A DNA stretch of 64,000 nucleotides from contig JAFKAC010000075.1 of NCBI GenBank assembly GCA_025766275.1, positions 186,001 to 250,000 on the forward strand, written 5' to 3'. Within the stretch, counting starts at the first letter, position 1. Every line of letters starts with the position of its first letter. Source of the stretch: Lactarius indigo (Eukaryota; Basidiomycota; Agaricomycetes; Russulales; Russulaceae). Positions 1 to 9,310 of this stretch are shown piece after piece. The notes beneath the pieces were generated by a model that ran no database searches, was not told the origin of the DNA, and saw only the letters and a list, made by a program, of their open reading frames with translations. A program made the translations under genes and the position numbers.

Positions 1-142
1 GAGCCTTTTGAGACCTGAAATGCGAGGAGAGATGTCTCTTGTCCGAGTTGTAAGTACATGGAAGGAGGAATGTATCTAGCAAGGATCTAGGGACCAGGGA
101 GATAGCAGGCATATCAACGTAGTTTTTCGAATGGCGCAGTTA

Positions 143-1480
143 CTAGTCACGATTGTGATCCATGTAGTCAAGGTCGTCGTCCTCATCACAATCCATGCCA
201 TGCGGTACCTATGCACTGTAGTGAGGCTTCACCCCTAATATTACAAACGGATAATAACTCACCAGGACAGGAAGAGGGACCTCTGCTTTTACCACCCTCC
301 GAAACCGAGAGGGACTCGCCTTGAGCCATTGAGGATCGTAGAAATTAACCGGCAGCCCTGATAATGGCACGCGGTTTTTGTTGGTTGATTTGGCTTTGGA
401 GATGCGCTTAAATGCGCGATTGCCACGCGAGGGGCGGAGAGAAGCCGGATATGACTCGACAGAAGCCCATATTTGAGCTATAGCAGGATTCAGGAATCCT
501 ATATTAACACGCCGGACACTCTTAAAGCGCCGGTCAGGGTTCAGGTGTTCCGAATCATTGTCAGTCTCGTCGTTGCTAGTACCCAGAGTGCCAAGAGCGT
601 CAAGTAATAGTGCGACGCTGTTCCATGCTTCTGGGTTTCTATGATGGTTTAAGGCGTGGATCTTTCTTCTTCTATAATATGTCTACTTAATGTCAGCAAT
701 TGCAATTCGCACAACGAGAGGACACACACCTCTTGCCGCCTCTGATACATCCGGTTAATCTTATCCGACTCGGGACTCTTTTGGGGGTTCAGGCAAGCGC
801 GTTGTGATCTGTACAGTTTGCTCTGGCACTTTTTCCTCACTTTATCCTCCGCCATTTGGGGCCAAGTGTGTTGGACAGGTTTGTACGTCCCCTGCTTGAC
901 TGCCGAGATGAACTTTCTCGTCAGTGTGTCTACCACCTCTTTGTTCCATTTCCCCTTGAACGTCTGCTTTAAGCAAACGTGAGGGACGCTGGGATCCGGT
1001 CCCAAAAGGCCATGCTCTTCGTATGCCTTGACTATTCCTTCGTCATGGTGACCAGGAGAGTAGTCCTTTGTTGCGAGGACCCCCATGCTTTCGAGGAACT
1101 TGCGCATTGCCTCCTATATGACATCAGTTGTGGCCATAAGCGCGAGTGTAAACAGCATACGTCTACAAGCTTGTCCTCGTTAGGACGAGGAACCCTCTTC
1201 TTCCATGGAGGTTCTGGGGGAAAGACTCACACGACATATCTGCCAGAACACAAGCCTACATACGCTTGAAAGGCCGGAGATCACCTGTCTCAGACTCGTT
1301 TCCATCTGGGCTTGAGGGGTCACAGGGAGCACGGGTACTGTGAGGCAGTTTCAGAGTCCCATGTTCCAGGGCTCTCAAGGCCAATAGGGTTGCTGCCTCA
1401 CTAGCAGCGTTAACGAGTTCGGTGTACAGGGCCTTAGGAAGGCCGCCTACAAGTAAAGTGAGCTTCAAGCGAGTCAAGCT
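143..1480 (-). CDS. Hypothetical fungal protein, multi-exon
   Basis: I recognise this as a recurrent Agaricomycete hypothetical family, but I know no function for it. The best exon (about 1114 down to 728) reads MRKFLESMG at its start, then conserved blocks such as QHTWPQM and INRMYQRRQEV. A splice at a GTGTCC donor joins it to an exon near 664-280 with the block LLLDALGTLGTS, which ends at a GTGAGT donor near 267. A last short exon ends in an acidic tail (DEDDDLDYMD-like) with stop at 143-145. Upstream, a GTGAGT donor near 1230 and a TAG acceptor near 1120 join it to the exon at 1256-1477. The true start is not resolved and may lie as far as 1813. No stop interrupts the exons I could join. 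Confidence 0.5.
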
Positions 1481-1813
1481 TTTTCTACTGACCTGGACCT
1501 GTCACAGGATCCAAATGCGTGCCAAGGTGCCGCTCGACAGCTTCATCTTCCGTTTCACCAGTAAATTGGAAGGGGCGGGCGACCTCATTGGCAGCCAGAA
1601 TTTGAGAGTCCTCGTGTTGGCTCGCCTATAACCAGTCAGCGGTGTGGATACGTAATGTGATAACAGACTCCACTGAGAGGCCGGCGAAGCCAGAGGATGA
1701 CTGCGGTTGACCATGCGGTTGGGAGGGTACGGGACATTGAGACGTAAACGAATTGGGATTGGCCATGTGGGGGATATCGAAGTCAACTTAGTATACCGCC
1801 GAATCTTCGCCAT

Positions 1814-3040
1814 TTATTAAATTCGTTGACAATAAAATGCAAAACGCCAACAGCACCAGATGGCTCCCCAATCAGAACAAAAGGTCGGACTATGAAAATA
1901 ATATAAAGGGCATATGCAAATCAGTAAGCTGCCCGGACAAAGGGCTGACTTAGTTGAGGTATCAGGAAACTAGTGGTAGGGTTTGCCAATTGGGGACCGT
2001 CTACCTAATGTTAGCGCTCATGGCGATACGGCGCTGAGTGTATTACTGTAAGCAAGGAAGGGATCATTACAAGGATTCCTGTACTTATGAGCAAGTTGAA
2101 AAGGTAGAGGGAATCAAGACAGAAAGGACATAGGGACGTCCCGAGGCGACCCGGAACGGGACAAAATGAGACGGAACACAGCAATGGTAAGTTACGAGTA
2201 GCGTACTAGATGGTGAAGCGAACAGACAAAGGAAAGGGGCCGATGCCGACGGCGAGAACACGCGCACTATAATAAAAGGGTTAGGGAGAACAAAGCAACC
2301 GGAGACTAATGCGGTGGTATGGCCCGGGTGATCGACGAATGAAGCGAGATGAAAAGACGAAAGGGAGGTGTCGAGATGGGCGTAAGTTGCGATAGACCAG
2401 GACAGCACGACCTTCGAACGACTGAAATTTCCGTAGCGCCGCATGGCTGAGATATACAAGGAACAGCATAAGCGGCAAAGTGGCAGGATTGGAAAGAAAA
2501 AAAGTCCAGCTGCCCTACACCTCAGTTTTCCTGGAGAGACACATGAGTAATGAACAACAAAAGTGGGCAACACCTTCCGGTACTGGTTACACCTAGCACG
2601 AATCCGTTGGAACGTTGTTCTGTGACCGAGCCGAATGCCTGATTCGCGTTTGAGGATCGTCCAAAAACCGCTACTCACCGTCGGAGACACCACCTCCTAG
2701 GACGTCGAGTTATGACACCCATTGAGAAAGGAAGGCAGACATTGAGTGGGCTACAAGACATTCGATCCCTACAGAATCCCCATTACTTAGTACATACTCG
2801 CAAACATTTTGTACGCACACGCATTTATAGTGGATGAACGATTTTGGCAAAAAGAAAGAAAGTGTGCTTATGCAATTGACGGAGAAGAACCTGCCTGCTA
2901 CACGGCCGATAGAGGTCGGAGAACCGGATCGCTTTGTCGGGCCGTCAGTCAATAAATCAACTACCGGTTGGCTAGACGCTACGGGAAGGCACCCACTGTA
3001 TCACCCGGGTACTACACGGCCAGACGGTAGAACCGTATAG
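1814..3040. other. No convincing gene
   Basis: Open frames here (for example 2085-2693 minus) have no recognisable motif or sensible intron structure. The only structure I see is a ~37-bp segment at about 2893-2929 that matches, in inverted orientation, 20172-20208 and its duplicate near 53819-53855, so a fragment of a dispersed repeat is present. Confidence 0.4.
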
Positions 3041-3048
3041 AGATTTTG

Positions 3049-3472
3049 CGGAGGTAGGCAGCCGGTTAGGTGAACGATGTGTGAGTGGGAGTTCATGAGG
3101 AGAGCGTATTCTCCTCTCTCTTAGATATTATTCATATATAACCGTTTAACTACGGTATTATTATAATTATCTAATACCTTGGTCTAGCCTCGGTTTGCCG
3201 GACTATGTCCGTTCCGGGCTAAATCCCAACAAACCGTCCTGGGGTTGCCCTGGGAAATGCAGCCTGAGGATTCCCTAGTTACAATCTGTGATAGTTATAA
3301 AGTATTACGGAGGCGGGCAGCCGGATAGGTGAACAATGTGTGAGTGGGAGTTCCAGAGGAGAGCGTATGCTCCTCTCTCCTAGATATTATTCATAGATAA
3401 TCGTTTAACTACGCTAATATTACAATTATCTAATATGTCAATCTAGCCTCAGTTTGCCGGACTGTGTCCGTC
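3049..3472. repeat. Tandem imperfect ~259-bp repeat, second copy partial
   Basis: The block beginning CGGAGGTAGGCAGCCGG at 3049 recurs at 3308, a spacing of 259 bp, and remains alignable to about 3212 and 3472 respectively. Both copies carry a short hairpin: in the first, GAGGAGA (3097-3103) faces TCTCCTC (3110-3116) across a 6-nt loop, and in the second a 7-bp stem persists with shifted bases. Both are followed by AT-rich sequence and a GTTTGCCGGACT.TGTCCGT box. It could be a fragment of a solo LTR or other non-coding element; no ORF is involved. Confidence 0.7.
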
Positions 3473-3724
3473 ATCAGCAAATTCCCTGCGAAATTCCAAT
3501 GCCATCATAACGCAGTCAGAGAATTGGCAATGGGAAGATGTGAAATGGAGCTCTGGGGGCAACCGACAGACCGGGTTCTCAATAACCGGAGTGCCAATGC
3601 AGTTCAACCTCAGGTTGTTCTTGCCAGCGTCCCAGGTGCAGCCGGCTGCCCACCTCCACAAATCTCTATAGGTTATGGATGGTTTGCATCTGGTTTGACA
3701 CCTTAATGACTTTACATACGCAAG

Positions 3725-6297
3725 TCATACTTTAAGTACATTCGCCACGTCCTTGACCATAAATGATGTTATTTCTCCAGAAGACTCAAGCTCAACGGTG
3801 CAGCAGTCATGTTCCAACTTGAGCAGTTTCCCCACTTGTCCGGTGCAACGGCGTCCGATAATGACAACTCTATTCCCTTCAGATGGTCCCCAAGGTACGA
3901 GGTTTGATGGGTTGATGGAAATTTGTGCCGGTCTCTTCCTCCGGACCACAGACACGACGACTTCGTTCGGTTCTGGTAGAATCTTCTGGTTTACCACAGG
4001 TACCGTCTTTGCCGCGACTCCATTCAAATCAGTATGCGGAGACAGCGCTGGAATTCCCCAAACATGGAATGGAATGCATTCCTCCCTTAGCACTCCCTGG
4101 ATTTCTTCCGAAAAGAGCCAGTGTGTCCGGACTTTGGTGATTGATGACTCACCCAGTCCTTGAGGCGAGACCCGAGAGTATGCTGTGTTTTCCTCGGGTT
4201 CTGCTGGTTCTGGTGTGATGGCACGGTATACATCTTCTGGAGGGGGTGTACGGTTTAGACGACTCGGTGATGCTACTGGCATTGAAATAGGTCTGTCAGA
4301 AAGGCTTATGAGACGCAAGGAGCATTCGCAGGTAACACACTACGTACTCCACTCGGAATTCACCATACTCAAAGTGTTGCTTTGCTAGACCGTGCGACGC
4401 TACCTTCGCGTCCAACTCAACGTCAATACCGTTTGAATCTTCAGCCTTGACGAGGCCGTGATACCCCTTGAGGGAGCCTTTCGTGATCATTACTCTTTTC
4501 CCCTCCCAAATGCGACGGTGCTCGGACTTATGCAGAGCAGCAGCTTGGACCCCTGATACCGTTATCTCGTCTACGTTGATATAGGTCTGAACCTGTCATG
4601 AGTTCGTCGTTGGCATATGGGCCTAGACTTACATGTTGCCCGCTTACTTCGTCAATGACTTGGGCGATGCCGCCGTCTGGTACTTGTAATATGCGGCCCC
4701 GGTGCGTTGCACCGCCTTTCCCAGGAAATTCGACATAGAGACCTGGAGTGAAACGGAAAAATCGAAGGGGTGAACTAAAGAACTGGATACTGAGTGTCGA
4801 CATATCGATCTACGAAGTCCATAAATCAATCAGGGGAGATAGACGAGGAGAGGAGAAGGTGGGCGCACCTCTGCGTTGGCTTCCCTGTCCAGAAAGGTTA
4901 CCTTCTGTTCAAGGTGGTCAATGGCGACTACCATACCAAAGGAGTCTGACCAGCGGCTCTTGACGCTATCACCTGGGAGAAAATGGGGAATTAGGTCGCG
5001 CAAAGCGACGCGAATGATCAGTCCGGAGTGTTGCTCGGGGCTTTGAGTAACCACGTCCGCGACATTATCTTGGATTCTTTCGGTGCGGCCGATAATGCCA
5101 ACGTATTCTCCGGACGTCACCAGCATCCTATCGCCTACTTGAGTCGAATCCTGCACGAAGCGCTTAAGACATGGGTAGAAAGGCGGATGAGATCGGACCA
5201 TCGCCGACTGCACGAACGGCGTAATGTTCTGAGGGGATTTCCCCAAGACGCGAAGGTAGGACGATGGAATGCGCTCCATAGCGAGCCCATCCTCGTACAC
5301 GCTCCCTCTAAAGACAAACTTGTTGGGACCGAGAACCTTTACTTTCCTCTGGCCATATTGATGGACAAGCTCTGCAACGGTCCATACCTGTGGAGCCAGC
5401 CGACCATCTCTCTTCCGCTTGCTTCCGGATTGAGGGATTCGGGGCACGAATATCACAACGACGTCCCCCTGGATTGAGATGTCCGATTCGTAGAGATACC
5501 CAACATCGTCGCGATACCGACCGGCTATACAGCGCACCCATTGTCCAACCTCTATCCCAGCAGACGGGTGGTGTCGGTGGGAGAGTATTCCAACGTATTC
5601 TGTCGGCGCAATGAACCGTGGTTGCTTGTCGCGGATAGTAACCAAGCCCTTTGCCGCATGACGAACTTCTCCGACGTCGAACGCCTCGATAAACACATGT
5701 CCCGGTATAGAGGACAGAGCAAAGACCGACGCAATGGCTGGTGGGTGGATTTCGCTCGGCGCAAGACATCGACGGGAAATCTGGAATACGACATCGGTTT
5801 CTCGACCAAGCTATCCATCAGGCGTCAGTATCTGTTTGCAGATAATGCGGAATACCAACTTTCACCCTGACGGACCATATACTAGGATCGGTCGAGCGCG
5901 GCACTCGAAATGGCAAGGGAATGTCTTCAAATGTTGTGTATGAGGACCGCGTATTGTTCCCAGCTCTTGCCACAAGCCTCGTGGCCTCATCCTGGAGGTC
6001 CTGTGCAGAAGTATCTATGTCGGAAAAGCCAGCACGTGAGATGACATCTGCCTCATCGTTCGACATCTCCTCGTCATCAAAGAGCCCACCTATAGAATAT
6101 ACATAGATTATCATGAATGAACGACGTGTGTGACTTACTGAGAATCTCTCCCTCGTCCGTTTCCTCTTCATCCTCAACCGCAACGATTGCTTCGACATCA
6201 AGGAACTGGTGTGCCTGTAGCTAATGGATTAATAACATGATTCCCAAACTCGAATTTTCGAGTCAACAGACTTTGGACTCACAGAGTATTCAGTCAT
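3725..6297 (-). CDS. SPT5-like transcription elongation factor (NGN + KOW domains)
   Basis: Seven exons can be placed by eye with GT..AG borders and consistent phase: 6283-6297, 6139-6214, 5860-6089, 4869-5810, 4633-4782, 4348-4592 and 3725-4292, giving 741 residues with no internal stop. The N-terminus is acidic (about residues 18-60). An NGN-like domain follows: IWSVRVK near residues 101-107 is joined by a 49-nt intron to a segment ending GHVFIEAF. Several KOW-type segments come next, including VGQWVRCIAGRYRDDVGYL, WEGKRVMITKGSLKGYHG and a last one starting GNRVVIIGRR. Family role: SPT5 with SPT4 clamps RNA polymerase II during elongation in the nucleus. At ~741 aa it is shorter than canonical SPT5 (about 1000 aa) and lacks an obvious C-terminal phosphorylated repeat, so it is probably a divergent paralogue rather than the essential gene. 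Confidence 0.75.
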
Positions 6298-6608
6298 TTT
6301 TAGCGTGCGGGAGAAGTGATGTAGTTGAATGACAATTAGATGAGCTGAGCCGAGCGCTCCGGTTTGAACCGCGGCTTGCTCCTTCCTTTTTAGGTGGTGC
6401 CCGACTCCTTCTCATTAGCGACTTGCGCGTATTATTAACACTTCAATATGTTGTCGCGTCCACCCAAAAGTTAGAGCTACAAGTCGCTACCATTGAATGG
6501 CTCAGCTTCACACGCGTTCGGATGTTATATACATATAATGTACTCTAATGACCACGCCTCTGGAACAAAGGTGTTAGACGAGATTGCGTTAAATATGATT
6601 TCGTACCT

Positions 6609-7058
6609 TCAAGGCACCTGAGCCGGCATCAAGACGCGTCGGGCCTCTATCCCCCTTACCCATCCTTTAAATTTGCTGTCCTGCTTGTCAGCAGGAACGT
6701 GGAACTGTGCAATTTTTGGGCCAGTCTGGTGCTCACTGAGAGCAGTGAGGTCGCTTCGCACGCCATTGAATGCGTGAATACCTAAGGACAACGACTCTGT
6801 TGCCTCTCTCCAGAGATTACTGATGCGGCGCAAATCGGCACCTCGACCTTCTAATATGCGTAGCGCACCTCGGTGTCCACCGAAAATGGTCAACGACCTG
6901 GAGTTTATTTCCTCCTTCTCCCGCCTTACAGCCGTGCCTTCAGCAGCCAACAAACTCGATATCTCCAGGGCGATGGATTCCAGGAAGCGGAGGTCATGGT
7001 ATACAGAATCACCATGCATGACAAGGCGACGCGCGTGGGCGGTTGTGGTATCCTCAAT
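6609..7058 (-). pseudogene. 3' exon of membrane-protein gene cut by retrotransposon
   Basis: This is the C-terminal ~149 residues (stop TGA at 6609-6611) of the gene whose 5' exons lie at 14939-15071 and 15119-15792. The 7059-14933 retroelement sits inside the exon. Counting one TCAAT target duplication, the three pieces sum to 1257 nt, exactly 419 codons in one open frame, so the gene was intact before insertion. The segment is helical and charged (for example SIALEISSLLAAEG) with no recognised domain. As it stands the transcript would run into the antisense strand of the element, so the gene is very probably inactive in this copy. Confidence 0.8.
7054..7058. repeat. Left target-site duplication TCAAT
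   Basis: TCAAT immediately precedes the 5' LTR and is repeated at 14934-14938 directly after the 3' LTR. A 5-bp duplication is typical for Ty3/gypsy integrase. Confidence 0.9.
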
Positions 7059-7627
7059 TGTTACGATTTTCTTGGACTCGTCTCTTTTCCTTACCATTAT
7101 TCCCTTCCCACACTATACGAGCCCTGTACGACCACGCGGACATTACGATTACCTGGTTTCCATCACGCGCCTTGCTTATCGACGTTCTCTTCTGATAAAG
7201 CTTGATATGTGCTAGTTTCCGACCTGTTCCCTCTCACGCGCGGCCCCGCGTGATTCTCCTTTATCCTCGATATAGCCCTGCCTTGTTCCCTATATGTCCC
7301 CTCCTTTCTTCCTCGGATGGGCGATGGCGCCATCTGTTTGTAACGACCATACAGTGCGACTGCTATTTAACCCTAGTCATACCTAGCTTGTACGGTAGAC
7401 TAGACTTCTTGTGTAATACTACACTCGTCTACGCAGAGTCTCCTTGTTCCCCGATCCTCGTCTTCGCTAGGCCTTCGAGTCTTAGCTTTCCTCTACAGTC
7501 CAAGTGACGTACGTCCTTGTGACTCTTGTGCATCATCCTTACTGAAGTCGAGCCTTTGAGCTTTGACTACCGAGTGACAGACTGACTCAGTACAGGTCGT
7601 ACTCAACGCCCCTGTAGTGGCGTTACA
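7059..7627 (+). repeat. 5' LTR of copy 1
   Basis: 569 bp, TG...CA. Contains a TATA-like TATTTAA at 7364-7370 and, about 33 nt downstream, AGACTAGACTT at 7397-7407, the proposed transcript start and self-primer. The open frame 7202-7507 inside it is repeated in every LTR and is not a gene. Confidence 0.93.
7364..7370 (+). promoter_or_regulatory. Putative TATA box of the retroelement promoter
   Basis: TATTTAA lies 33 nt upstream of AGACTAGACTT (7397), the expected spacing for a TATA-directed RNA polymerase II start. The same spacing is present in every LTR in the window. Confidence 0.5.
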
Positions 7628-7629
7628 TT

Positions 7630-7640
7630 AAGTCTAGTCT
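7630..7640 (+). other. Primer-binding site for self-priming
   Basis: AAGTCTAGTCT, two bases after the 5' LTR, is the exact reverse complement of AGACTAGACTT at 7397-7407. In Tf1 and related sushi-group elements the first 11 nt of the mRNA fold back on the PBS, are cut by RNase H and prime minus-strand synthesis. No tRNA-like TGG start is seen here. Length, position and location relative to the TATA box all fit that mechanism. Confidence 0.75.
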
Positions 7641-7645
7641 CCACA

Positions 7646-9310
7646 GTGGCTCTCACCAGCCGAAGCCGAACACAGTTCGTCAAAGAGTACCTGGAGCGGC
7701 ATCCTCACGACGACCTAAGACCCTCTATCAAAGGAACCGCTCTTTGGAGGAACACTCCACACGACGAAGGGTACTACGTCTACGACCCCGATAAACTTAC
7801 GTACGAACCAATCGAGTACATTGAAGATCAACACATCTGGGCCTACGTTGCCTACTCCGATTCAAAACACTCCTGGTACTCCTATAAACCCGTCCCTTCA
7901 CACCTAGGCCTAGGACCAGGAAAAGGACAAATCAGCGCCATCGAAGCTGACTCCGACATCGAAGAGCCATCTTCCGAACCCGACTTAGACAACCCAACAC
8001 TTACACCTACCATCCAACGACCTGTGGACTTCGCATCGTATGCCAACATGTCCACCACCCAACTCTCCACCACCCTCACCTCCTCACAACCAGCCGCAGG
8101 GTCCTCGACAGCGAATCCTGCAAGTAGTGGAGGACATCTTGTGGGAGGAAGTATGTCGGCAAGCGGAGGAGGCACTGCGGGAGGCACAGGAAGCCATCAT
8201 GGAGGCGGTGCGCCTGGAAGTGGAGGCGGTGCGCCTGGAGGTGGAGGCGGTGCGCCTGGAGGCAGAGGCGGCGCGCCTGGAGGTGGAGGCGGCGGAGCAG
8301 CAGCAGGCCCCGCCGCTGGAGGACCCCCCCCACCAAACGGACGACTCGGAGGGAATCCCCCACCAGAATTCACTGGGGATCGAGAAGCCAGCAGAGCCTT
8401 CCTAAACGCCTTCGCACTTTACCGAGGGATGAACCCGAATGTCCAACAATTGACCCTCCCTTATTCACGCGCCATGACCCTTCTCTCGTATATCCGAGGG
8501 CCATTAGTAGACGATTGGGTCGAAGAACAGATACAATGGCTAGCCGACCAATTGGCAGGAGGAGTAGCCATGAACGCCGAAAACCTATGGAACACTATCG
8601 AAACCAGGTTCATCCAGGCGTACACTGATACCACCCAACAACAAAAAGCCCGCCACGCCATTCAAAACTTACGAATGGACAAAGAAGACATCGACACCTA
8701 CATAGCCAAGTTTTCTAACTTGGCCAACAAGGCAGGATACAACAAAGACGAGGCCACTACCCTAGAAATTTTCCAGAAAGGCCTCCCAAATGCGCTAGTC
8801 ATAAACGCAATCAAGTTCCACCACCCCGTAGACTGGGACGATTGGAAAACGGCGGTCACACTGCAGCAAGCGGAATACCTCCTCCTCAAAGATAGGCTCA
8901 CCAAAGGAAGAACAGACAAAAAGGGAGGAGCTTCCCGCGACCAATGGCTGAACGCCCTCAACAAAACCAGGGACCCAAACGCAATGGACGTCAGCCGAAC
9001 TCGCGCTAGGGCAGCAATGACGGAGGACGAAAAGAAGCTACTCCAGAAAGAAGGAAGATGCTTCCGATGCCGAGGACAGGGGCACATCTCCAGATTCTGT
9101 CCTCAAAAAACCACTACCTCCATCAAAGCAGCAGGAACAAATGACCCCGCTCCAACCACCGCCACTATCTCCATGACCGCATCACGTCCCCTTTCCAACG
9201 AGGAACAAGCCGATGCCCAAGTAGCAGCTTTGTTCGCCCAAACCCCGGAAGTACGAGAGTTAATGGTGGATAAACTCTTCGGACAAAAGAAGGATTTTCT
9301 GAACGCTTGA
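7646..9310 (+). CDS. gag: Gag polyprotein (capsid/nucleocapsid), copy 1
   Basis: About 554 residues. It packages element RNA into virus-like particles. A retrotransposon-gag capsid-like region runs from about residue 235 to 400 (for example ALYRGMNPN, YIAKFSNLANKAGY), followed by a canonical zinc knuckle C-X2-C-X4-H-X4-C (CFRCRGQGHISRFC, about residues 472-485). Residues ~180-215 are a glycine-rich GGAPGG repeat coded by a ~18-bp DNA repeat. There is no ATG in this frame until 8048 (residue 135), yet the preceding 134 residues read as coding. I placed the start at GTG 7646 because it has A at -3 and G at +4; the frame is open back to 7586. Its TGA overlaps the first bases of pol. Confidence 0.85.
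   Translation: MALTSRSRTQFVKEYLERHPHDDLRPSIKGTALWRNTPHDEGYYVYDPDKLTYEPIEYIEDQHIWAYVAYSDSKHSWYSYKPVPSHLGLGPGKGQISAIEADSDIEEPSSEPDLDNPTLTPTIQRPVDFASYANMSTTQLSTTLTSSQPAAGSSTANPASSGGHLVGGSMSASGGGTAGGTGSHHGGGAPGSGGGAPGGGGGAPGGRGGAPGGGGGGAAAGPAAGGPPPPNGRLGGNPPPEFTGDREASRAFLNAFALYRGMNPNVQQLTLPYSRAMTLLSYIRGPLVDDWVEEQIQWLADQLAGGVAMNAENLWNTIETRFIQAYTDTTQQQKARHAIQNLRMDKEDIDTYIAKFSNLANKAGYNKDEATTLEIFQKGLPNALVINAIKFHHPVDWDDWKTAVTLQQAEYLLLKDRLTKGRTDKKGGASRDQWLNALNKTRDPNAMDVSRTRARAAMTEDEKKLLQKEGRCFRCRGQGHISRFCPQKTTTSIKAAGTNDPAPTTATISMTASRPLSNEEQADAQVAALFAQTPEVRELMVDKLFGQKKDFLNA

Noticed and set aside
2085..2693. 202-aa minus-strand ORF
   Set aside because: Low-complexity Ser/Phe/Leu composition, no domain, no intron structure, overlaps another random frame.
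7202..7507. 101-aa ORF MICASFRPVPS... present in every LTR
   Set aside because: It is entirely inside the LTR, spans the promoter and predicted transcript start, shows no domain, and recurs only because LTRs repeat.
7628..7650. tRNA-primed PBS
   Set aside because: I see no complement to a common tRNA 3' end starting with TGG next to the LTR, whereas the self-complementary 11-mer fits exactly.
8040..8405. Glu/Arg-rich ORF overlapping gag (EAVRLEVEAVRLE repeats)
   Set aside because: It is the other reading frame of the glycine repeat in gag. The longer version in copy 2 (41685-42956) is created by the extra G, which joins this frame to the gag frame.
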